A DNA stretch of 64,000 bases from Lactobacillus hominis DSM 23910 = CRBIP 24.179 (GTDB taxonomy: Bacteria > Bacillota > Bacilli > Lactobacillales > Lactobacillaceae): assembly GCF_000296835.1 (NCBI RefSeq), contig NZ_CAKE01000002.1, positions 186,001 through 250,000 of the forward strand. Direction: 5' to 3'. Each line of letters opens with the position of its first letter. Position 1 is the first letter of the stretch. Shown here one piece after another: positions 57,912-64,000 of this stretch. A program made the position numbers and the translations under genes. The notes under the pieces were generated by a model. It did no database searches, had not been told where the DNA came from, and saw only the letters and a program-made list of their open reading frames with translations.

Positions 57912-60863
57912 CTAATCATAAAACTTAGAATTCATTAAGTGCCCTTTATCAACGCTCATGTCATACTGGACCATTTCATAATCGCGTAATAATTGCCTTT
58001 GATGCGCAGTCAAAGTATTTGACGATACTTTATGACCTTTTTGATTAACTAGTTCATATCCTGTTTCGCCATCATAATTGATCGTTAGTGCTGGTAAGTC
58101 TTGATGAATCTTAGTAAGTAATGCTTGATATGGAGTAACTTTAGAATTAGTTTGTTCAAGCGTCATACTAATAAAATCACTTGTATTAACATAATTAGCC
58201 TTACTAATTTTCGCTTTAGCGCCATGCTTGCGCGCATATTTATTTGAATAAATGAAATAAGTCGTTGCATGAAGCTTAATTGGATATTTCTTTATTTCAT
58301 CTTGATTAATAATAGTTGGATAGTGATCACCATAAAATACAAAGGTGATTGGTTTATTAATTTTATCAATTTGATTAATAAAGTTCTTTACAGCTTGATC
58401 AGTATATTGGGCGCCTTTAGTATAGGTTGCAAAATTAGTATCAGTAATTCCTTTAGCTAAAGGAAGAGAAAGCTTGATTTCTTTATTATATTCACTATCG
58501 CCGTACCAATTATTATACGGTGTATGATTTTGAATCGAAATTAAGTTGATAAATTGGCCGCTTTTTACTGAATTAATCTGCTTTAAGCCATTGGCATATA
58601 ACGTTTGATCAGACATATACCAATCAGCGCCTATTTTCTTTTGATCATAAATCTTATACTTTGATCCTAAATAAGCAAACTTGTTAAACTGATATTTTTT
58701 GTAAACTGACTTTCTGCCATAATATGTTCCATAAAATGGGTGTATTGCAGACGCATAGTTAAATCTTTGCCCCATATTAGGATATTTAGAGTATTTAGGT
58801 AATACTTGCAAATAGGGCATAATTTGGCCTTTAAAGTTTGCCATATTAAAACCAGTCATTGCTTCATATTCCATATTTGCGGTTCCACCACCATATCCAG
58901 CACTAAGCATATGTCCGTAGGTAATATCCTTACGCAAACTATGTAAATATGGAACTGGATCAGGACCCGTCAATTTAACACTTGGAAAATCCGTTGGGTC
59001 AACAAAAGATTCACTTAAGTTAAAAATAACCGTTTGCTTAGAAATATCGTTTTTACGAGTTTTATTAATTTGCTTAGCTACTACACTATAGTGCTGCTGA
59101 ATTTTATTTAATTTATCAATTGAATAGCCTTCTGGCTTTTGCATTGCTTCAATATTTAAGTAATCCAGCAAAGTTAAAACAGGACCATTCTTTTGTAAAT
59201 CACCCTTAGGATTAGAAAAAGTGATTACATTACCAAATCCACGAGGAATATAATACAAAGGATTATTTTTATTGTTAAATCCCATTGGCGTTAAAAATAC
59301 GACAATGCTGATAATTAACCAAATTAAGCGTTGCTTAAAATTGCCCATCTTAATGGGATGCTTTTTCTCTAAAAAAATCGTAATTAAAATTAAAACTACT
59401 ATAACAATAATTGCAGCAATTACTAGTCCCATTCCGACCATTGGCAATAAAGTTTTCCAGTTGGCAATTTCCTGAATTTCGGATGGATAAATTGGTTCTC
59501 CACGCAAGAGTAACTTTTCTTTTTCTGCAATTGTCCAAACTAATGTTAAAACAGTAACTAATACTACTGAAGTCCAGTATCTAGTAAAAATAAAATTAAA
59601 AATGGCAAATAAAGCAAATAAGAAAATTGCAGATAAAACTGGAACAAATAGATCTTGTCCCAATAAAAGTCCCCATGCACTTTGATTGTCAATTTTTCCG
59701 CTATCTGCCATAAGTAAAATGCAGCAAGTACTCAATACAATAAAATAAGCCCAAGTCCATAAGCTAACTTTATGATTAGAAATAAAAGTGCAGATTTTAT
59801 GTTTTACATCTAAAGCAACTTTTAACAGATCTTTTCCAGATGCATAATCTAAACTTTGAGAGATCATTTTACCAAATGAAGTATGTAAGATTAATGCCTT
59901 TACAGCTAATACTAGGACTGCACTTAAAATTAATAAACCAGCCATTATTACTAATAATTTAAGCTTACTAATTCCCAAACGATGGGTGGTACTATTATAA
60001 AAGAATAAATTAGGACTCAGACTGTATTGTCCAACAATTGCTAGCGGGGTTAAAAAATATAATTGATTAATTGTAATATTTTTAAAAACTGGCCTAAAAG
60101 TTCTTTCAATTAAAGCTGCGACAAATATATATACTGGAGAAGCGTAGCTAATTAATAAAGCTGGATTAAAGCTAAATTTAGTACTTGCAATAAGCTTAGC
60201 TTCATTAAAAGATACTGTTAAACTGATTGATAAAGCCAGCAAAATTAATGCAAATAAACCTGCCCAGATCGGTTTAATTTTATCTAAGAAACTTTTTTCC
60301 TTAATTCCCCACCCTAAGGCAACAACTAAAACAACAGCTTGCCAATTATTGGGCAATGGTAAAAAGACAGCGGTGAATAAGAATACTAAAAATGTAATTA
60401 TTCCCCATATTAAATTAAAGTTTTTCGAAGTTAACTTTGCTTGTATTTCGCATAATAGAGGCGCTAAAAAACTTCCCAAAATAAATAGTGAAAATAATGG
60501 CGAAACTGCTGAGATAAATGGAAATAAAAATGCTCCAAAACTGTATAGGCTAAAAGTATTTGGTGCTTTAATCCAGCTAGTTATTGTAAATAACAACATT
60601 GCAACTGCGCCAAGTAGCCAAAAGCTAATTACAGATTTAAAAGTGATTTTTTTAATTCGAAAAACTCTCCCCATTAAAAATGCAATCAGTACTACTAATA
60701 GATTTTCTAAAGATTGCGGAATAGCCTGAATCCAAGGGTCTTTATTAAAGCTAGCCCAATCCAAAACGCCAAATGCTGGCAATAAAAGGCTAATGCCTAT
60801 CAATAAAACAAAAAGATAGTTTAAAATTTTTAAGCTAGTTTTTTTATTATCCACTATTTTCAT
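57912..60863 (-). CDS. LTA synthase-like membrane phosphotransferase/sulfatase-fold protein
   Basis: A 983-residue polytopic protein. About 540 residues of N-terminal membrane domain (about 13-15 helices) precede an extracellular alkaline-phosphatase-superfamily domain. That domain has FNLSESFVDPTDFP (metal Glu), GGGTANMEYEAMTG (nucleophile Thr) and FVFYGDHYP (metal Asp/His). True LtaS has five helices and about 640 residues, so this is a larger relative, perhaps modifying a surface polysaccharide or teichoic acid with phosphoglycerol. The neighbours plsY and an LCP protein also act at the envelope. Substrate unknown. Confidence 0.8.
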   Translation of the reverse strand: MKIVDNKKTSLKILNYLFVLLIGISLLLPAFGVLDWASFNKDPWIQAIPQSLENLLVVLIAFLMGRVFRIKKITFKSVISFWLLGAVAMLLFTITSWIKAPNTFSLYSFGAFLFPFISAVSPLFSLFILGSFLAPLLCEIQAKLTSKNFNLIWGIITFLVFLFTAVFLPLPNNWQAVVLVVALGWGIKEKSFLDKIKPIWAGLFALILLALSISLTVSFNEAKLIASTKFSFNPALLISYASPVYIFVAALIERTFRPVFKNITINQLYFLTPLAIVGQYSLSPNLFFYNSTTHRLGISKLKLLVIMAGLLILSAVLVLAVKALILHTSFGKMISQSLDYASGKDLLKVALDVKHKICTFISNHKVSLWTWAYFIVLSTCCILLMADSGKIDNQSAWGLLLGQDLFVPVLSAIFLFALFAIFNFIFTRYWTSVVLVTVLTLVWTIAEKEKLLLRGEPIYPSEIQEIANWKTLLPMVGMGLVIAAIIVIVVLILITIFLEKKHPIKMGNFKQRLIWLIISIVVFLTPMGFNNKNNPLYYIPRGFGNVITFSNPKGDLQKNGPVLTLLDYLNIEAMQKPEGYSIDKLNKIQQHYSVVAKQINKTRKNDISKQTVIFNLSESFVDPTDFPSVKLTGPDPVPYLHSLRKDITYGHMLSAGYGGGTANMEYEAMTGFNMANFKGQIMPYLQVLPKYSKYPNMGQRFNYASAIHPFYGTYYGRKSVYKKYQFNKFAYLGSKYKIYDQKKIGADWYMSDQTLYANGLKQINSVKSGQFINLISIQNHTPYNNWYGDSEYNKEIKLSLPLAKGITDTNFATYTKGAQYTDQAVKNFINQIDKINKPITFVFYGDHYPTIINQDEIKKYPIKLHATTYFIYSNKYARKHGAKAKISKANYVNTSDFISMTLEQTNSKVTPYQALLTKIHQDLPALTINYDGETGYELVNQKGHKVSSNTLTAHQRQLLRDYEMVQYDMSVDKGHLMNSKFYD

Positions 60864-60928
60864 CCTTTATAAAAAATTATGATTCTCTTCTATTTTACTC
60901 TTAACTAAAAAACTAACAACAATCCATG

Positions 60929-60957
60929 AAAAAAGGCTTCAATTATGAAGCCTTTTT
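60929..60957 (-). terminator. terminator overlapping the end of plsY
   Basis: AAAAAGGCTTC-AATTAT-GAAGCCTTTTT. The plsY stop TAA is in the loop, so its last codons form the 5' arm. Confidence 0.85.
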
Positions 60958-61566
60958 GCCAATCTTTTTCTTAATTGTAGTTAATACATCAACGCGCTTG
61001 CCGTTTCCTTCAAAGAAGTCGACAATATCTTTTCTGAATTTAAAGCACATTACCAAAGTAGCAAGTAAAAAGATAAAACCGCATTGCCAGCCAAAGTTAA
61101 TCCAGACATAAACACTAAAGCCAATCATGTAAACTAATGGCGGAATAGTTAAATTTTTCATTATAATCACTAAAATCAAGCCAATTATTAAAGCAATTAA
61201 CCCTGCACGCCAATCAAAAAAGACCATCCACATTGCGCTAACTGCTACACCTTTTCCACCGTTGAAATGATTCCACCAAGGAAATGAATGACCTAAAATC
61301 ACACCTAACCCGCAAGCAGCTTCGGCTTGTCGATTACCTTTAAACAAGAAATAAACAATTATTAAAGCAATTAGAGTCTTAGCCAAATCGCCAAAACAAG
61401 TAATGATACCAAACTTTTTACCAAAGACTGCTCCGATATTGGCAGTACCTGGATTTTTTGATCCATATTTTGTTGGATCTTTATGAAGCAAAAACTTTCC
61501 AACTATCATAGCAAATAAGAAATTGCCAAAAAAGTAGCCAATAAGTAATGAATATACTCTAAACAT
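60943..61566 (-). CDS. plsY: acyl-phosphate:glycerol-3-phosphate acyltransferase
   Basis: PlsY makes lysophosphatidic acid, the first step of phospholipid synthesis. The 207-residue protein has about five helices and the family motifs GSKNPGTANIGAVFGKKFG (about 36-54), GVILGHSFPWWNHFNGGKGVA (about 92-112) and, later, the Gly-rich loop before PPLVYMIG. Its start shares one base with the stop of the LCP gene, so they are translated together. Confidence 0.95.
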   Translation of the reverse strand: MFRVYSLLIGYFFGNFLFAMIVGKFLLHKDPTKYGSKNPGTANIGAVFGKKFGIITCFGDLAKTLIALIIVYFLFKGNRQAEAACGLGVILGHSFPWWNHFNGGKGVAVSAMWMVFFDWRAGLIALIIGLILVIIMKNLTIPPLVYMIGFSVYVWINFGWQCGFIFLLATLVMCFKFRKDIVDFFEGNGKRVDVLTTIKKKIGKKAS

Positions 61567-62666
61567 TAGTAGCTACGATCTCCCTCCCAAAGCTGATCAC
61601 TATTTGGTTCATAGACATAGTAAACCTGGTTAGGATCGCCACTGCTCCAATCGAAGTTTACATTCTTTGAATTTTGATAAGTCTCATTATTACTTAAGTC
61701 TTCTTTATCTAATCCCATGTCTGAACGCACAATATCCGAGCAGCGTTGCAATTCCTTGTCGCTCATAACTTGATAAGAAGCATCCCCAATCATGGCACCC
61801 GTTCCATGCAAGTAATCGCTACTCATGTTATTGGTGCAATTGCGATAGTTCTTAGCAATCGAAACCATAGAATTAAAAGTAATATTAGTTCTGATACTAT
61901 TAGAGGCTGAATCTAAAACGCTATCTAAATTCTCAATTGTTTTAACTGAGAGAGCATTTTTTAAAATAGACATAATTACTTGTCTTTGACGTAATTGACG
62001 TCCGTAATCGCCTTGTGGATCATCATAGCGCATTCTTGAATATGCTAAAGCTTGACTGCCGTTTAAGTGAACTTTCTTACCCTTAGTAAAGGAATATCCG
62101 TCATAGCTAAAACTTAATGGTGGCTTCACATCAACTCCACCTACACCATCAACTAGCTTTTGCATACCTCCCATGTTCATCACAATGTAATATTTCAAAG
62201 GTACATTTAATAAGCGGCTTGTAGTTTTCATTGCCATCTTAGGGCCACCGATATTATATGCGGCATTTATTTTATGGACACTAAAATCTTCAGTTCCAAT
62301 CATTTGTGCCATAGTATCACGCGGAATAGACATTAACGAAACTTTTTTCTTTGATGAGTTAACGGTGGCAATGATCATGGTATCTGAATTACCGTTTTTC
62401 TCTTTCCGCCCAAAAGCACCTGTATCAGTACCTAAAAGTAAAATAGAGAACGGTTCTTTTCCATTAAAGCTATCTTGCGTCACTGCATTTTGTGGATCAT
62501 AAGTTTTATCAACAGCATTTTTAGTTTTTACATAAATTGAGCCTACATAAACTCCAATACCTGCGATTAAAAGCACAATAATTAAAGTGATCCAGCGCCA
62601 GATATGTTTTTTATGATGCTTTTGTTCATTAAGTTCCATTCGTGACGGCAGCGGTCTTTTATCCAT
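61566..62666 (-). CDS. LytR-CpsA-Psr (LCP) family cell-wall glycopolymer ligase
   Basis: A membrane-anchored enzyme family that moves lipid-linked teichoic acid or polysaccharide to peptidoglycan. After a basic cytosolic start and one helix (about 24-44) the LCP domain shows LLGTDTGAF, the Arg motif SDTMIIATVNSSKKKVSLMS-IPRDT (Asp and Arg ligands of pyrophosphate) and AYSRMRYDDPQGDYGRQLRQRQVI. AAAGGA fixes the start at ATG 62666 (366 aa). It is coupled to plsY. Confidence 0.9.
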   Translation of the reverse strand: MDKRPLPSRMELNEQKHHKKHIWRWITLIIVLLIAGIGVYVGSIYVKTKNAVDKTYDPQNAVTQDSFNGKEPFSILLLGTDTGAFGRKEKNGNSDTMIIATVNSSKKKVSLMSIPRDTMAQMIGTEDFSVHKINAAYNIGGPKMAMKTTSRLLNVPLKYYIVMNMGGMQKLVDGVGGVDVKPPLSFSYDGYSFTKGKKVHLNGSQALAYSRMRYDDPQGDYGRQLRQRQVIMSILKNALSVKTIENLDSVLDSASNSIRTNITFNSMVSIAKNYRNCTNNMSSDYLHGTGAMIGDASYQVMSDKELQRCSDIVRSDMGLDKEDLSNNETYQNSKNVNFDWSSGDPNQVYYVYEPNSDQLWEGDRSY

Positions 62667-62778
62667 AATAAATCCTTTGCTTTCTAAAAAATCAAAATTC
62701 ATTATAGCAAATCAAACTTGCTTTAAAAGATTAATTTAAAATCTTTACTAATTAATAATTAATCTTACTCGCCTATTT

Positions 62779-62811
62779 TAAAAGCACAATACCTAATTGA
62801 TATTGTGCTTA
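62779..62811 (-). terminator. terminator of the aldose epimerase gene
   Basis: AAGCACAATA/TATTGTGCTT followed by TTTTAAAATA on the minus strand. Confidence 0.7.
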
Positions 62812-62814
62812 GCT

Positions 62815-63696
62815 TTATTGCAATGTTAAAGTAGTTGAAAATTCGATTTTTTGATCAGGTTCAAGTTGATGATTTCCTTCTTTTTCGTTCCAGTTAACCA
62901 AGGTATTGCTTTCTTGATCAGGCAAGCCATTTAAAAGCGCAATGCATAAAAACTTAGCTTCTTGATCTGGCATCGTCCATAAGGCAACATGGTCGAATTC
63001 TTCTATTGAAACGCCGATCCTATGATCTGATTTTTCACTTGCTATATCTACTCGCGTTAAACCTGGTGTAGCTATAATAATTGGGCCATCTTCAAAATCT
63101 GCATATTTTAATTGCAAACTATTTTTATCAGTTCCAGATACTGTAAAAATTTCTTTTTCACGTAATGAATTATCATTTAGCTTGTATTTAGTTAATTTTG
63201 GTACTTCTGGCGTAAAAGTTAACCGATAATCAGAAAAATTAAGATTATCACTAATAATTGGAATATTAAATGTGGGTTTTAGCCCTAACGCAAATGGCAT
63301 TGTCTTTTGAGAATTATTTTTAACTAAAAAACGAATATGAAGATTATTGCCCTCTAGGCTGTAAGTGACCATTAGTGAAAACTCAAACGGATATATTTTT
63401 AAAGTGTCTTCGCTATCAGTCAAAGTTAAACTTACCTGTTCATCACCCTTATCTACCACAGTCCAGGCAGTATCTGACGCAAATCCATTTGGCTTCATCG
63501 AAAATGTTCTTTCATTAACGACATATTGATTATTCACTGATCCTCCAACTGCAGGAAAAAGAATTGGTGCATGTTTTTTCCATTCAATTCCATTCCATAT
63601 AAAGTCAAAATTACCACTTTTATCAATGACATGGGTCAGCTGAGCCCCCATTTCATCGATACCAACTTTCAGCTGGTTATTTTCAATTGTTAACAT
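62815..63696 (-). CDS. aldose 1-epimerase family protein (LacX/YeaD-like)
   Basis: A 293-residue beta-sandwich mutarotase-fold protein. It has DFIWNG-EWKKHAPILFPAVGG near residues 30-52 and the NGFASDTAWTV motif with, later, LGLKPTFNIP. It belongs to the LacX-like branch, whose members act on sugar phosphates or free aldoses; the substrate is not clear. Single-gene unit. GGAGAATC precedes the ATG. Confidence 0.82.
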   Translation of the reverse strand: MLTIENNQLKVGIDEMGAQLTHVIDKSGNFDFIWNGIEWKKHAPILFPAVGGSVNNQYVVNERTFSMKPNGFASDTAWTVVDKGDEQVSLTLTDSEDTLKIYPFEFSLMVTYSLEGNNLHIRFLVKNNSQKTMPFALGLKPTFNIPIISDNLNFSDYRLTFTPEVPKLTKYKLNDNSLREKEIFTVSGTDKNSLQLKYADFEDGPIIIATPGLTRVDIASEKSDHRIGVSIEEFDHVALWTMPDQEAKFLCIALLNGLPDQESNTLVNWNEKEGNHQLEPDQKIEFSTTLTLQ

Positions 63697-63842
63697 TAAC
63701 GATTCTCCTAGACACTATTAAACCATTATCTCTCTTTTTGAAAATATCATGGAAGTCTTAACATGTCAACTGTAAGCGTATTCTTAATTTTCATTTTTTA
63801 CGATCGATAACGAAAAACGCAAAATTTTTTATTATAAATTGC

Positions 63843-63946
63843 TTGACTTTTAATTTTAATTTAATACAATAAAAGATGTTCTAAGAAATCATTTTAATTA
63901 GGACAAGTTGATACAAAAAAGGCATCCTTCCGGGGATGTCTTTTTT
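63843..63946 (+). ncRNA. possible short orphan transcript (promoter plus terminator, no ORF)
   Basis: On the plus strand TTGACT (63843-63848) and TACAAT (63865-63870), 16 bases apart, would start an RNA near 63877. It would end at the hairpin AAAGGCATCC/GGGGATGTCTTT (63918-63943) with a T-run, about 70 bases long and without an ORF. The hairpin also serves as terminator for the minus-strand gene to its right, so the RNA is only a candidate. Confidence 0.3.
63915..63946. terminator. bidirectional terminator at the right edge
   Basis: Stem GGCATCC/GGGGATGTC with six T on either strand, 12 bases beyond the stop of the partial minus-strand gene. Confidence 0.8.
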
Positions 63947-63957
63947 GTTGTCTTAAA

Positions 63958-64000
63958 TTAAAACAAAGTAGTCATTACTGCACCAGCAATGATTAATACT
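63958..64000 (-). CDS. C-terminal end of a gene cut by the window edge
   Basis: The last codons read VLIIAGAVMTTLF followed by TAA, with a terminator just beyond. The hydrophobic end suggests a membrane protein. Nothing more can be said from 13 residues. Confidence 0.5.
   Translation of the reverse strand, partial: VLIIAGAVMTTLF

Overview
The window is AT-rich, densely coding low-GC Firmicute chromosome. It looks like a Lactobacillus of the acidophilus/gasseri/johnsonii/delbrueckii group. Grounds: the rpoE-pyrG-murA and metG-tatD-rnmV-rsmA-veg-purR-glmU-prs gene orders, PepE- and PepG-type cysteine peptidases, a lacS-lacZ-lacR locus, an msm raffinose locus and several PTS/6-phospho-beta-glucosidase genes. 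I do not call a species. I see no CRISPR array, insertion sequence, prophage or rRNA.

Layout. 1-357: a type I toxin locus (Hol-Tox peptide plus probable antisense RNA). 358-4283: guanine-nucleotide supply (guaA; riboswitch-controlled xpt-pbuX). 4308-12193: raffinose/sucrose use (LacI-type regulator, MsmEFG importer, alpha-galactosidase, sucrose phosphorylase; no ATPase subunit). 12245-19627: murA, pyrG with a CTP attenuator, rpoE, DUF1934, an HD phosphohydrolase and an LPXTG surface protein. 19697-27660: the conserved prs/glmU/purR/veg/rsmA/rnmV/tatD/metG block. 27772-29101: an M-box riboswitch in front of an amputated Mg2+ P-type ATPase. 29111-34540: a TPM-like protein, dCMP deaminase, trpS, SRAP, tRNA-Gly, a degenerate CPBP protein and a LexA-boxed error-prone polymerase pair. 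34595-44617: a beta-glucoside island (ROK kinase, three GH1 enzymes, split PTS IIB/IIA and IIC, two GntR regulators, one unknown membrane protein). 44638-48868: hsp20 with a CIRCE element, greA, a lipoprotein, PepG-type peptidase and lacR. 48885-54071: lacZ, lacS and their control region. 54082-57895: an amber-interrupted HD hydrolase, PepE-type peptidase, tRNA-Thr and tyrS with a T-box. 57912-64000: an LtaS-like membrane enzyme, plsY, an LCP protein, an aldose epimerase and the tail of one further gene.

How it fits together. Much of the window serves sugar uptake: oligosaccharides by ABC transport, beta-glucosides by PTS, lactose by LacS. Catabolite-response elements sit at nearly every sugar promoter, and local LacI/GntR regulators have repeated palindromes beside them. 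Housekeeping genes carry RNA- or nucleotide-based control: guanine riboswitch, PurBoxes, pyrG reiterative-initiation attenuator, M-box and tyrosine T-box.

No single wholly new system stands out. The most rewarding places are the type I toxin locus at the left edge, the Mg2+ riboswitch driving a truncated ATPase, the Asp-for-Cys MurA, the twin GntR/cre promoters that include an unrecognised PTS-linked membrane protein, and the four-half-site operator array of the raffinose locus.
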